A program made the translations under genes and the position numbers. The notes below the pieces were generated by a model. The model had not been told where the DNA came from, searched no databases, and worked only from the letters and a program-made list of their open reading frames with translations. This document shows, one piece after another, positions 43,653-52,373 of a stretch of 64,000 nt of DNA. Position 1 is the stretch's first letter. The number at the start of each line of letters is the position of its first letter. Source of the stretch: Natronorubrum halophilum (GTDB taxonomy: Archaea > Halobacteriota > Halobacteria > Halobacteriales > Natrialbaceae); assembly GCF_003670115.1 (NCBI RefSeq), contig NZ_QQTY01000001.1, positions 1,054,001-1,118,000 of the forward strand, given 5' to 3'.

Positions 43653-44867
43653 CTACCGATCCAGCGACCACAGCGCCGCGCCGGCGAGGACGACCACGAG
43701 CCCCCCGCCTGCGAGCACGGCCAGTCCGGGCGCGAACGAGCCCGTGGCGTCGTGTAACACCCCGATGAGCAGCGGCCCGACGAAGCCGCCGATCTCGCCG
43801 ACGGCGAAGATGAAGCCGACCGCCGTTCCGGTCAGCCGGGCACCGATTCCCTCGAGATCCGGCGGAATCGCCCGGAGGAGCGGCGAAATCCCGCCGATTC
43901 CGAGCCCGGTGACGACGATGCCGAGGAGCACGAGCGCGCCGGTACCGCCGGCGATCACCCCCGCGACGCCGAGGAACGCGACGAACCCGCAGCCCGTTAG
44001 CGCGAGCCGTCGCGACTCGAACCGCTGCGACACCGCGGGCACCGTGAGTACGCCGACGACGTAGGCACCGATCAAGAGGCTCGTCGCCTGACCGGCCGGC
44101 CCGGCCGAGAGCCCGCGGGACTCGAGCACCGTCGGGAGCCACCCCTGCAGGCCGTGGTTGAGCAGCAGGTACATCGTCCCGATGGCGACTACCAACTGGA
44201 GTTCGCGGTGGGAAAGTACCAGCCGAAGGTCGGCGACGACCGACTCGAGGGAGAACGAATCGTCGGTGGCCATCCGCTCGTCGATCCGCACTCGGCGGGC
44301 GACGAGCGACCAACAGAGCCCGTAGGCCACCGCGACGACGCCGCTCCAGAAGAACAGCGGGCGCCAGCCGCCGAGCCACGGTCCCAGCACGGGTCGGCCG
44401 ACGGCGAAGACGAGCGCCGAGCCCGCGGAAGCGCCGACGAGGTAGATCGACGAGGGCCGGTCGGTCTTCTCGGGCGGGAACAACACGCCGACGAGTTTCG
44501 GAAGGCCGAACGTGATCGCGGTCGCGCCGACGCCGAGTAGCAGCGTCGTCGCGAACAACGAGGGAAAGCCGGGCGCAACGCTTCTGAGGATCTGAGCGAC
44601 GCCGTAGAGCAACACCCCGGCCGCGAGGCTCCGACCGGGACTGATCCGGTCCACCGCGAGCCCCGAGAGGAGGGCGATCGGAATGTACGTCAGCGGGACG
44701 GCCCCGGCGAGGATCCCAGCCTGCGTGCTCGAGAGTCCCACGTCGTCGATGATCACCGGGAGGTACGCCGGCAGCGAGAACCAGACGAACATCAGGCAGG
44801 TGTAGCTTCCCGACCCGAGGAGGACGAGGCCGTACTCCCGACGAAACTCGCCGGTCCCGAGACTCAT
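43653..44867 (-). CDS. Major facilitator superfamily transporter
   Basis: This 404-residue protein has about twelve hydrophobic helices and typical MFS loops, including the helix 2-3 loop motif LLSGLAVDRISPGRSLA (GxxxDRxGxR/K-like). LGVGATAITFGLPKLVGVLFPPEK and the symmetric second half (LNHGLQGWLPTVLESRGLSAG) follow. It is most like CynX/NarK-type MFS exporters or anion/organic-solute carriers; the substrate cannot be assigned. Starts at ATG 44867. Confidence 0.87.
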   Translation of the reverse strand: MSLGTGEFRREYGLVLLGSGSYTCLMFVWFSLPAYLPVIIDDVGLSSTQAGILAGAVPLTYIPIALLSGLAVDRISPGRSLAAGVLLYGVAQILRSVAPGFPSLFATTLLLGVGATAITFGLPKLVGVLFPPEKTDRPSSIYLVGASAGSALVFAVGRPVLGPWLGGWRPLFFWSGVVAVAYGLCWSLVARRVRIDERMATDDSFSLESVVADLRLVLSHRELQLVVAIGTMYLLLNHGLQGWLPTVLESRGLSAGPAGQATSLLIGAYVVGVLTVPAVSQRFESRRLALTGCGFVAFLGVAGVIAGGTGALVLLGIVVTGLGIGGISPLLRAIPPDLEGIGARLTGTAVGFIFAVGEIGGFVGPLLIGVLHDATGSFAPGLAVLAGGGLVVVLAGAALWSLDR

Positions 44868-45057
44868 CTAGCCGAAACGAGTGGCGACGCGACCGAGTAG
44901 TTTGGCGTAGCGGTCGATAGGACCGGGTCCGTTCGAGATGGTCGCCGTCTCGGTGGATCGATGCGACTGCTCGAACCCCACAGGCCAGTTTCGAACGCAC
45001 CTGGGTCCGGTTCGATCGGCCGCTCGAGCTCCGACGAACCGCCAACTCCACTGCCCA

Positions 45058-46416
45058 TCATACCGTCACGGTCTCGCCGAGTTCGGGCGCGCTCGAGTCG
45101 AAGCCGTCGCCCTGCAACTCCGCCGCGAACGCCTCGCAGCGGTCGCCGTGGTTGACCAGCACCGTGCTGTCGCGGTACGACTCGAGGTACTCGAGCAACC
45201 CGTCCCGATCCGCGTGGGCGGAGAAATCGTACTGCTCGACCCGGGCGCTGACGGGCATCACCCGACCGTCGATCTCGGCGCTGCCGGTCTCGAGCAGGTC
45301 GCGCCCGGGCGTCCCCTCGACCTGGTAGCCGGTCATCGCGATCTTGTTCGCCGGGTTCCCCCGGACCTCGGGGATGTACGTCATCGCCGGCCCGCCCGAG
45401 AGCATGCCGCTGGTGGTGATGATCGCCGCCTTCTGATCGACGATTCGCTTTCGCTGTCCGCGAGACGGCCCCCGTCTCACGTGGCCAGCAAGAGTTCCGC
45501 TCTTGCGCTGGCCGGTGACGAACCGGGCGTGAGAGATCGCTCGCCGGAACGCGTCGGGATCGCGGACGTATTCGGGATACCGCCGGAGCATCTCGGTCAC
45601 GCGTTTGCCCATTCCGTCGACGTAACACGGGATGTCGTACGCCTCGCAGACGAGCATCAGTTCCTGCGTCCGACCGATCGCGAACGCGGGGACGACGACC
45701 GAACCGCCGTCCCAGAGCGTCGTCTCGACGCTCTCCACGAATCGCTCCTCGACGACGCGTCGGTCCTCGTGTTCGACGTCGGAGTACGTGCTCTCGCAGA
45801 CGACGACGTCAGCGTCGGGACGTGCGGTCGTGCCCGAAACCAGTCGCTGTCCGCCTGCGGGCGAGACGCGGTCGCTCGAGCGGTCGCGTCTCGAATCCGT
45901 ACCGCTCTCATCCCGACTGCTGTCCCCCTGCTCGTCCAGGTGGAAGTCGCCGGTGTAGAGCAGTCGCGTCTCCCCGTCGTCGACGAGGACGTGGGCGCTG
46001 CCGGGAATGTGGCCGGCGTTGTAGAACGTGATTTCGTGGCCGGCAGCCTCGAAGGGCTCCCGATAGCCGTGCGTCTCCGAGACCTGCGTGACGCGCTTGA
46101 GGTCGGGTTCGGTGAACGGACAGTTGTATGAGCCACCGTGCAGTTTGAGCGTGTCTCGAGCGAGCGTCCGGGCCAGTTCGGCGGTCGGCGGCGTCCAGTG
46201 GATCGACGGCCGAGCGGTCCCCGAGAGGAGGGCCGGAATCGTCCCGACGTGGTCTAGGTGACCGTGGGAGACGACGACCGCCTCGGGATCGGGCGTCTCG
46301 ACCGGAAACTGCGGCGGGTCGGCCGTCAGCATCCCGAAATCGAGAAGCAGGGCGTCGTTCACGAGGAGCGCGCTTCGGCCCACCTCGCGAGCGCCGCCGA
46401 GAAATCGAAGCTTCAT
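45058..46416 (-). CDS. beta-CASP metallo-beta-lactamase RNase (CPSF/Int11-like)
   Basis: This 452-residue enzyme has the metallo-beta-lactamase core (SHGHLDHVG motif 2, GSAHVLVDD motif 3, YTGDFH) and the beta-CASP cap (CESTYSDVEHEDRR, AFAIGRTQELML, ITTSGMLSGGP, FSAHADRDGLLEY, LVNHGD). It is probably an RNA endo/exonuclease of the archaeal aCPSF/RNase J-like class, of the shorter type without KH domains. A hydrophilic insertion of ~35 residues (Ser/Arg/Asp-rich) lies between motif GDFH and CESTYSD. Starts at ATG 46416. Confidence 0.88.
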   Translation of the reverse strand: MKLRFLGGAREVGRSALLVNDALLLDFGMLTADPPQFPVETPDPEAVVVSHGHLDHVGTIPALLSGTARPSIHWTPPTAELARTLARDTLKLHGGSYNCPFTEPDLKRVTQVSETHGYREPFEAAGHEITFYNAGHIPGSAHVLVDDGETRLLYTGDFHLDEQGDSSRDESGTDSRRDRSSDRVSPAGGQRLVSGTTARPDADVVVCESTYSDVEHEDRRVVEERFVESVETTLWDGGSVVVPAFAIGRTQELMLVCEAYDIPCYVDGMGKRVTEMLRRYPEYVRDPDAFRRAISHARFVTGQRKSGTLAGHVRRGPSRGQRKRIVDQKAAIITTSGMLSGGPAMTYIPEVRGNPANKIAMTGYQVEGTPGRDLLETGSAEIDGRVMPVSARVEQYDFSAHADRDGLLEYLESYRDSTVLVNHGDRCEAFAAELQGDGFDSSAPELGETVTV

Positions 46417-46682
46417 TACCGTCTATCCGTGCTCGAGTCGTTTTCCTCCATCGATTCCGGTCGCCGTTCGGACGCGTTGCAGACCACGTGCGAACGCGCG
46501 GATCGCCGACGAACGAGCGCCGATTCGAACGCGCCTCGCCGCACGGATCGACGTTCAGCCAATAAAAACCCAGTATGCGGAATACGGTTTACTATCTAAC
46601 GGGATAGCCGTACTCGGTGCAACATCGTCCAAAGGATACATTACGGGCGTACGTGATAGACGTTACCTACGTCACACTGACT

Positions 46683-48092
46683 ATGTCGAATACCACACAA
46701 AGCGGGCTCGAGAAGTCGTTAGGGCGAAAAGAGATGCTTATTCTGGCGTTCGGTGCGATGATCGGCTGGGGGTGGATCGTCCTCGCCGGCGACTGGATCC
46801 AGGAGGGCGGTCCGCTGGGAGCGATCGCCGCGTTCCTCGCCGGCGGCGTCGTCGTCGGCATCGTCGCGATCATCTACAGCGAACTGGCGTCGTCGATGCC
46901 GCTGGTCGGTGGCGAACACGTCTACAGCCTCCGCGCGCTCGGGCCGATCGGCTCGTTCGTCTGTACCTGGTCGATCATCTTCGGCTACGTCACCGTCGCT
47001 GCCTTCGAGGCGGTCGCGTTGCCGTCGGCGATGGCGTTTATCGTTCCCGGATTCGACGCGATTCCCCTCTGGAGCGTCGCCGGCGAACCCGTCTACGCGA
47101 CCTGGATCCTCGTCGGCGTGCTGGGCACGCTCTGTGTGACGTACCTGAACTACATCGGCATTCGCGTCGCCGCGCAGTTCCAGATCATCATGACCGTCGT
47201 GATCGCGTTCGCCGGGGTCGTCCTGATCGCTGGAGCGTTCACGAACGGACAACCCTCGCCCGACGCGTCGTTCGGCGCGGGAACGGCCGGCATCTTCGCC
47301 GTCATCCTGATGACGCCGTTCATGTTCGTCGGGTTCGACGTCATCCCGCAGTCGGCCGAGGAGGCCGACGTCCCGGCGCGAACGCTCGGCCTCCTCATCC
47401 TGCTGTCGGTCGGGATGGCCGCCCTGTTCTACATCGCCGTCATCTGGGGCTCGAGTCGCGCCCTCTCGGGGTCGGCACTCGTCGACAGCTCGCTCCCCGC
47501 CGCGGAGGCGATGGCCGTCCTGTACGATAGCCGGACGATCGGACAGCTCATGGCGCTGGCTGGCGTCGCGGGGATCCTCACGAGCTGGAACGCGTTCATC
47601 ATCGGCGGTAGCCGCGCGCTCTTTGCGCTCTCGGAGTCGGGAATGCTCCCGGAATCCCTCTCGACGGTCCACCCGCAACACAACACGCCCAGCAACGCAA
47701 TCTTGCTCGTGGGCGGTCTGTCGGCGCTCGCGCCGTTCTTCGGTGAGCAGATGCTCACGTGGGTCGTCAACGCGGGCGGACTCGGCATCGTCGTCGCGTG
47801 GTTCCTCGTCGCCGTCTCGTTTCTGGTGCTCCGGTACCGCGAACCGGAGATGGACCGTCCGTACGAGGTGCCGGGTGGGTCGGTCGTCGGCGTCGTCGCG
47901 CTCGTGTTGACCGGCATCTTCGTCACGCTCTACCTGCCGGGCGGTCAATCCGCGCTGGTCTGGCCCTACGAGTGGCTCATTGTCATCGGCTGGAGCGCGC
48001 TCGGACTCGTGCTCTATGCGCTCTCGGGCGATACGCCGGTCGAGACGACCGACGAAGTGGTTCGCAGAATCGAATCGCTAGATCGGGAGTAA
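46683..48092 (+). CDS. APC superfamily amino acid permease
   Basis: This 469-residue transporter has twelve predicted membrane helices. The first carries the substrate-binding-type AFGAMIGWGWIVLAGDWI, in which the usual GxG of helix 1 appears as GWG. It continues with the APC order ELASSMPLVGGEHVYSLRALG and RALFALSESGMLPESLSTVHPQHNTPSNAIL. It probably imports amino acids or amines; the substrate is unknown. The start MSNTTQSGLEKSLGR at 46683 is preferred over a longer frame starting at 46617. AT-rich GTTTACTATC (about 46587-46596) lies in the promoter region. Confidence 0.88.
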   Translation: MSNTTQSGLEKSLGRKEMLILAFGAMIGWGWIVLAGDWIQEGGPLGAIAAFLAGGVVVGIVAIIYSELASSMPLVGGEHVYSLRALGPIGSFVCTWSIIFGYVTVAAFEAVALPSAMAFIVPGFDAIPLWSVAGEPVYATWILVGVLGTLCVTYLNYIGIRVAAQFQIIMTVVIAFAGVVLIAGAFTNGQPSPDASFGAGTAGIFAVILMTPFMFVGFDVIPQSAEEADVPARTLGLLILLSVGMAALFYIAVIWGSSRALSGSALVDSSLPAAEAMAVLYDSRTIGQLMALAGVAGILTSWNAFIIGGSRALFALSESGMLPESLSTVHPQHNTPSNAILLVGGLSALAPFFGEQMLTWVVNAGGLGIVVAWFLVAVSFLVLRYREPEMDRPYEVPGGSVVGVVALVLTGIFVTLYLPGGQSALVWPYEWLIVIGWSALGLVLYALSGDTPVETTDEVVRRIESLDRE

Positions 48093-48177
48093 GGACAGAG
48101 TTCTCTTCGACGCCGGTCGCTCGAGCGACGACGGGCGGCGTCTCGCTCTCGCGTCTGCGGTCGACTCGCGGTCGGGG

Positions 48178-48579
48178 CTAGCGATCCCAGAGCCGCGTGC
48201 GATCGCTCGCGGTTCGCGAAGGGGCGTCGCCGAGACCGTCCGTGCGGTCGGAATCGTCGGTCTCGAGCAGACGATCCAGTTCGCGTTCGAACTCATCGTC
48301 GTCAAGTCGGCCGTCGACGTACCGGGAACGGAGTCGATCCGCCGGGTCGTCGTCGGTCGCGTCGGGACCGACGGACGCGGGATCGTCGTCGGTACCGTCG
48401 CGAAGTAACGACGTGAGGCCGACGACCGCCAGCACGCAGATGGCGAGGAATGCGAGCGTGACGACCGCCGCGACGATCGACAGCACGATACTCACGATCG
48501 TCGCGATGACACCGAGCACGACGAGGGCGAGCAAGAGGACGCCAGCACCTTTCAGGAGGGCGGTTCCCAGACGGGACAT
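48178..48579 (-). CDS. Membrane protein with C-terminal SHOCT domain
   Basis: This 133-residue protein has two hydrophobic segments in the first ~70 residues (VLLLALVVLGVIATIVSIVL and TLAFLAICVLAVVGLTSL), an acidic linker, and a SHOCT-type short helical hairpin (SRYVDGRLDDDEFERELDRLLE). SHOCT modules mediate protein-protein contacts in membrane proteins. The start MSRLGTALLKG at 48579 avoids a short Arg-rich extension. Function unknown. Confidence 0.8.
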   Translation of the reverse strand: MSRLGTALLKGAGVLLLALVVLGVIATIVSIVLSIVAAVVTLAFLAICVLAVVGLTSLLRDGTDDDPASVGPDATDDDPADRLRSRYVDGRLDDDEFERELDRLLETDDSDRTDGLGDAPSRTASDRTRLWDR

Positions 48580-48640
48580 ACGTGTAATTCGTCTCACACG
48601 CACAAAAACCTACAGCGTCCGACCCGATTCCGTCGGCTGC

Positions 48641-48985
48641 TCACGGACCGTTCGAGCGGGGGCCGTTCGGTCCTCCCTCGAACGAGGCAGTCCGCTTTGC
48701 GAGTCCGACGAGGTAGACGTCGAGCAGACAGACCAGCAAGACTGCGAGCGGGACGGCGACGTCGGTGTAGTCGACCGACTCGAACTGCAGCGCCGTCACG
48801 AAAAACGGCTCGCTGAATCCGAGCGCACCCGACAGCGACCGGGCGCTCAGAAACGCGAGCGCGAGGCCGTAGCAGGCGAACCAGATCGCCCCGCGTTTCC
48901 ACTGACCGAGATAACAGTGACCGAGGCCGGCGACGAACACCGACAGCGGATACGCAGGCCAGATCGGCCGCGAGAGGTCACTCAT
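48641..48985 (-). CDS. Small multi-span membrane protein
   Basis: This 114-residue protein has three to four hydrophobic helices; the first region SVFVAGLGHCYLGQWKRGAIWF resembles TM2-domain-type proteins. The C-terminus (FEGGPNGPRSNGP) is polar. The start at 48985 overlaps the stop of a tiny upstream frame by ATGA, which hints at translational coupling. Function unknown. Confidence 0.72.
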   Translation of the reverse strand: MSDLSRPIWPAYPLSVFVAGLGHCYLGQWKRGAIWFACYGLALAFLSARSLSGALGFSEPFFVTALQFESVDYTDVAVPLAVLLVCLLDVYLVGLAKRTASFEGGPNGPRSNGP

Positions 48986-49104
48986 CGGTCGACGTTGTCG
49001 TCCCCCGCGTGGTAGATGGACTCGCCCGGGAGGACGCGAGCGGCGTTCGCTCGAGGATCGGTATCGGTGGCCGCAGCCGTCGACTGGGACGCGAGTGCGG
49101 TCAT
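48982..49104 (-). CDS. Possible 40-residue upstream small gene coupled by ATGA overlap
   Basis: A short frame from ATG 49104 encodes MTALASQSTAAATDTDPR and ends RVLPGESIYHAGDDNVDR. Its stop overlaps the start of the membrane protein gene by four bases. The C-terminal segment looks coding and acidic. Without a wider comparison this is tentative; an alternative start lies upstream at 49188. Confidence 0.35.
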   Translation of the reverse strand: MTALASQSTAAATDTDPRANAARVLPGESIYHAGDDNVDR

Positions 49105-49274
49105 CGGGCCGTGACTATCGGTTCGCAGGATGGTCTGTGTTTCGGTTGGTGGCGATAATGACCGCATCGCAGGTCTCGAATCGGTCACGAACGGGTCGAC
49201 TGGTCAGTCAGGGAGAGAGCAGGCGTTCGGTTCTACTGTCCTGTTCGTTCTCGAAACCGGAATCGAACGCGCTC

Positions 49275-49559
49275 TCACTCGCGGTTTTGATACCGCTGAA
49301 TTCCGAATCGACCGTAGCCACCGTAGGCGATCTCGAGCGAGCCGATCCACCAGTTCCACCGATCCGTCGGCGCGCCCTCGGGCGCATCCGAGAGTTCCTC
49401 GATGACCACGTCGTTCGTCAGCGTCGCCCCGACGTCCGCCGTGTACTGGCCGGAATCCGCGAGGTCGACGGCCTGACGGACGACCACGCGGGATTGCCCC
49501 TTCGTGCCGCCGAACTCGTCGCGCAGGCGGATCTCGAGTCGTCCGGGATCGATGAACAC
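49275..49559 (-). CDS. Small conserved-looking protein, unknown function
   Basis: The product is about 94 residues from a GTG at 49559. Composition and strand pattern (GRLEIRLRDEFGGTKGQSRVVVRQAVDLADSGQ, then DRWNWWIGSLEIAYGGYGRFGIQRYQNRE) look like a compact beta-rich domain. No family is recognised. The longer frame running to 49724 would overlap the S6e start region and is Arg-rich, so the GTG is preferred. Divergent from rps6e, with about 150 bases for both promoters. Confidence 0.6.
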   Translation of the reverse strand: MFIDPGRLEIRLRDEFGGTKGQSRVVVRQAVDLADSGQYTADVGATLTNDVVIEELSDAPEGAPTDRWNWWIGSLEIAYGGYGRFGIQRYQNRE

Positions 49560-49710
49560 GGTCTCACCGTAGGTGGCCGACGCACTTGACTGTTCGAGTG
49601 AACGGAGAGGGACGGCGGTTCGCCGGTCGGGAGCAGCCGTTCTCGAACGACAGCGCGACAGTTCGGGGACTATCGATGTTCTTTTGAGCCACGACCGTCT
49701 TCCGTGGGGT

Positions 49711-50112
49711 ATGGTAAGTTTCACTGTCGTCGTCGGCGACCCCGAATCCGGGTCGTCCTACCAGCTTGAGGCGGAGGAACAGGACGCGAACCGATTCATC
49801 GGCAAGTCCATCGGCGAGGAAGTCGACGGCGGGGCGGTCGGCCTCGACGGCTACACGCTCGAGATCACTGGCGGCTCCGACAACGCCGGGCGACCGCTCA
49901 ACCCGGAGGTCGCCGGCGCGAACCTGAAGGAAGTGCTCATGAAGGAGCGCCAGACGGGCTACAAACCGTCGCGTGACGGCGAGCGCCGTCGAATCACGGT
50001 TCGCGGCCGCGAAGTTTCGGACGCCGTCGCACAGATCAACGCCTCGGTCACCGACCACGGGAGCACCGACATCGACTCGCTGCTCGGCGACGGTGACGCC
50101 GAGGACGAATAA
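49711..50112 (+). CDS. rps6e: 30S ribosomal protein S6e
   Basis: This 133-residue protein matches archaeal S6e: [35 protein letters not shown] with the conserved GxxxGxE turn, then [12 protein letters not shown]-like [16 protein letters not shown] and [28 protein letters not shown]. It is part of the small ribosomal subunit. Starts at ATG 49711; a run GAGCCACG and a weak TATA-like TTCTTTTGAG lie about 25-32 bases upstream. It is followed by a conserved haloarchaeal gene 26 bases after its stop, probably in the same transcript. Confidence 0.95.
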   Translation: MVSFTVVVGDPESGSSYQLEAEEQDANRFIGKSIGEEVDGGAVGLDGYTLEITGGSDNAGRPLNPEVAGANLKEVLMKERQTGYKPSRDGERRRITVRGREVSDAVAQINASVTDHGSTDIDSLLGDGDAEDE

Positions 50113-50138
50113 CCCCCTCGCGAATTTTCGCTTCGTCA

Positions 50139-50576
50139 ATGGCAGATCGAATCTCGAGCGACCACCCGTCAGTACGGACGGTTCGGTCGACGTGTACCGA
50201 GACGGCGACCGGCGTCCGTCTCGAGGTACCGGCCGACGATCGCGATGCGTTCCCGACCGACGAGGTCGTCCGAATCATCCTCGACGGCGACGAGCTATTC
50301 GCACGAGTCGAACGGGCGTTAACCGGCGACGATCTTTCGATTCCGGGCGTCTACGAGACGCCGGATCAGGCCCGCGATCCGACCGGAGCGACGGACCGGC
50401 TTGCGACGTGGGTCGACGACCACGACGTGTCGATGAGCGGGTCGGTACTGGTCGACGTTATCGAACCCGAATTCCTCTACGGACTTCGATCCCCCGGCGA
50501 GACGACCTACTACGATGCCAGGGAGCCACCAAGCGATAGCCTGAGTGATATCGCGAAGAACGTAGAAGACCAGTAG
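50139..50576 (+). CDS. Conserved haloarchaeal protein downstream of S6e (DUF7112-like)
   Basis: This 145-residue protein starts MADRISSDHPSVRTVRSTC and contains the barrel-like VPADDRDAFPTDEVVRIILDGDELFARVERALTGDD and a C-terminal LADIAKN-like tail (DSLSDIAKNVEDQ). I associate it with the DUF7112 family found next to rps6e in haloarchaea; function unknown. Acidic, soluble, no membrane segment. Likely co-transcribed with rps6e. Confidence 0.78.
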   Translation: MADRISSDHPSVRTVRSTCTETATGVRLEVPADDRDAFPTDEVVRIILDGDELFARVERALTGDDLSIPGVYETPDQARDPTGATDRLATWVDDHDVSMSGSVLVDVIEPEFLYGLRSPGETTYYDAREPPSDSLSDIAKNVEDQ

Positions 50577-50668
50577 GTACAGCCACCGTCCTCGAGCGAG
50601 AGTTCGGATCGCGGTGGCTGAACGACGTCTTCGGAAGAACGCGACGGGTTGTGAAACAGCGTCGTTGC

Positions 50669-51169
50669 TTAGAGCCGCGGCAAGAACGCATAGAGTAACA
50701 GCCCAAATGCGAGGTGTTGAACCATCGTTCGCTCGACGGTCGTTCGAACGTACTCCTCGTCAGCGATCGAATACTCTTTCGTTCGAACCTTTGCGTGCAT
50801 CGAGAGCACGTCCGCTTCCTCCAGATTGTGCAATCCCGGATAGACGGTACCCGGACTGAGTTGGGCACCGAAGAGGTGGGTCAGATCCGAAAGGAGTTCC
50901 TTCCCGTGAGTCTCTTCGTGCAGAGCGATGAGCATCAGGAGAATTTCGTCGAGGTTCTCCTTGATAATCGCCTCGTCGAACTGCACGTCGTCCGTCGGCA
51001 ACGCGCCGTTTACCTGTGCCATCAACTCGTCAAGTTCGTGTTCGACGTCTTTGGTCGACTTCTCAGCAGCTCCGAAAGAAATGTCGTACGATTCCGACTG
51101 ATTGTCTGCAGCCGCCGCCCTCGACAGTTGGTCGAGTACGGACTCGGTATCGGGTGTATCCTCACGCAT
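50669..51169 (-). CDS. PadR-family winged-helix regulator with hydrophobic C-terminal tail
   Basis: The product is 166 residues. A ~65-residue acidic N-terminal extension precedes the PadR-like winged helix (HEETHGKELLSDLTHLFGAQLSPGTVYPGLHNLEEADVLSMHAK, the GTVYPxLHxLE signature, and a wing ending TKEYSIAD). The C-terminal helix ends in a hydrophobic stretch (MVQHLAFGLLLYAFLPRL), unusual for a soluble regulator and possibly a dimer or membrane contact. It sits downstream of the archaellum cluster behind a 337-base AT-rich promoter region. Regulation of the archaellum is an inference from position. Confidence 0.8.
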   Translation of the reverse strand: MREDTPDTESVLDQLSRAAAADNQSESYDISFGAAEKSTKDVEHELDELMAQVNGALPTDDVQFDEAIIKENLDEILLMLIALHEETHGKELLSDLTHLFGAQLSPGTVYPGLHNLEEADVLSMHAKVRTKEYSIADEEYVRTTVERTMVQHLAFGLLLYAFLPRL

Positions 51170-51506
51170 TAACGATCACCAGTTGGGGGGTTCGTGAGTG
51201 GAGCGTACACGGCAGTCGGCCACGCACTACCGACGGAGCAGTGGATACGACACCAATCACGACTATTGAGTTCCTGGCACGGACAGATATTAAACGACAG
51301 GGTATTAGACATTCACAGGTTTAATAATTAAATAGTATCTGAATAATATAATAACTAATTATTTCATCGTTGGTTAGGAATACGGAGAATACGGTCATGG
51401 AAAATAACATTTGTGGTGTGAGGGAGAGATATATAATTAGAAGTGCAATTCCTTCCCATAACACGTTACCTCTGATAAATCTATTGGCCACTTTCCAAAT
51501 ATATGA
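51170..51506 (-). promoter_or_regulatory. AT-rich regulatory region of the PadR-like gene
   Basis: This stretch, between two minus-strand genes, has several A/T runs of low GC quite unlike the genome. They include AGAGATATATAATTAG (about 51426-51441) and an inverted repeat AATAATT (51323-51329) / AATTATT (51357-51363). It holds at least one TATA box and probably regulator sites for the gene at 50669-51169. No open frame of note. Confidence 0.5.
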
Positions 51507-51965
51507 TCAGTGAGTCGCCCCCCCATCGCGGATGATACTGACCATCTCGTCTTGCTCGTCGGCCTCCTCGTCTTCGTCGATCTGTCGCTCGACGCGCCGT
51601 TCGGCCATCCGGGCGATCATGACGTGTTCCTCAAGATCGTCGCCCCTGATCCTCGCAACGTACTCGAGGCTCTGGGCGTGGGCGCTAAACAGCGTCCCGC
51701 TGAGCGACTCGAGGGGGTACTCGAGGGTGGTCGGTTCGTCGTAGCGCTTGTTGTGGATCTCGCCGAGCGAGAGGCCGCGCAGGTACGACGTCATCTGGTC
51801 GCGGACGAGCGGGCTGATCCAGCCGATATCCTCGTAGTAGCGCAGACAGTTCAGTGCACCCGTGGTCCCGAACGTCTCGCCGAGAAACCGGGCCCACTGA
51901 ATGGTCGCGTCGGTTCGCCCGGCCGATCGTTCGAGGGTCTCGAGGTAGGGATTTGAGTCTGACAT
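51507..51965 (-). CDS. ArlD/ArlE-type archaellum accessory protein (stand-alone FlaE domain)
   Basis: This 152-residue protein contains the FlaE-type domain: QWARFLGETFGTTGALNCLRYYEDIGWISPLVRDQMTSYLRG parallels EWLTQLVRTAGSAATLRAISYYAEIGWIDERVKTHLEG in the ArlCE protein of the same cluster. YPLESLSGTLFSAHAQSLEYVARI follows. ArlCDE proteins link the archaellum motor to the chemotaxis system. It lies downstream of arlJ in the same orientation but after a 408-base gap, so it has its own promoter or is a distal gene. The start MSDSNPYLETLERSAG at 51965 avoids a poor extension. Confidence 0.85.
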   Translation of the reverse strand: MSDSNPYLETLERSAGRTDATIQWARFLGETFGTTGALNCLRYYEDIGWISPLVRDQMTSYLRGLSLGEIHNKRYDEPTTLEYPLESLSGTLFSAHAQSLEYVARIRGDDLEEHVMIARMAERRVERQIDEDEEADEQDEMVSIIRDGGATH

Positions 51966-52373
51966 GGTAGCTGGCCGACGTGGCCGATCTATACCGATGA
52001 CAGTGATGGAACTATCAAGAAGGTTCGTTCGATTACGAACGGTGAGTCGCCGGCTTGGCGGGTTCTGCGACGGTTTTACGCCGAAACCGGCCATAGCGGG
52101 CTCTCGTCGAAACTGACGGAGGTGGCCGGATCGACCGATCGCTCACTCCGGTTCGCTCACACTGATGAGGGTACCCACGGAGCCGAGGACCGCTCGACGG
52201 TTCATACTGAAAGTGTGCGGAGAGTGTACATATCGTTTTCAACTAGCAACTCAGCGGGCGATCTGGACGAGACGAGAGCCCCGGTGAGCGCGCGTGTCAC
52301 GCCGGTATCGCTCGAAAAACGGATGCGACACCACTTGGCAGGGGCTGAACCGACCACCTACCGAGCAGTTACG
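51966..52373. other. Intergenic region between arlJ and the ArlE-type gene
   Basis: About 408 bases. It holds the promoter of the 51507-51965 gene and the 3' flank of arlJ. A TACATATCGTTTTC stretch (about 52226-52239) is locally AT-rich. Open frames on both strands lack family features. No RNA gene seen. Confidence 0.4.
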
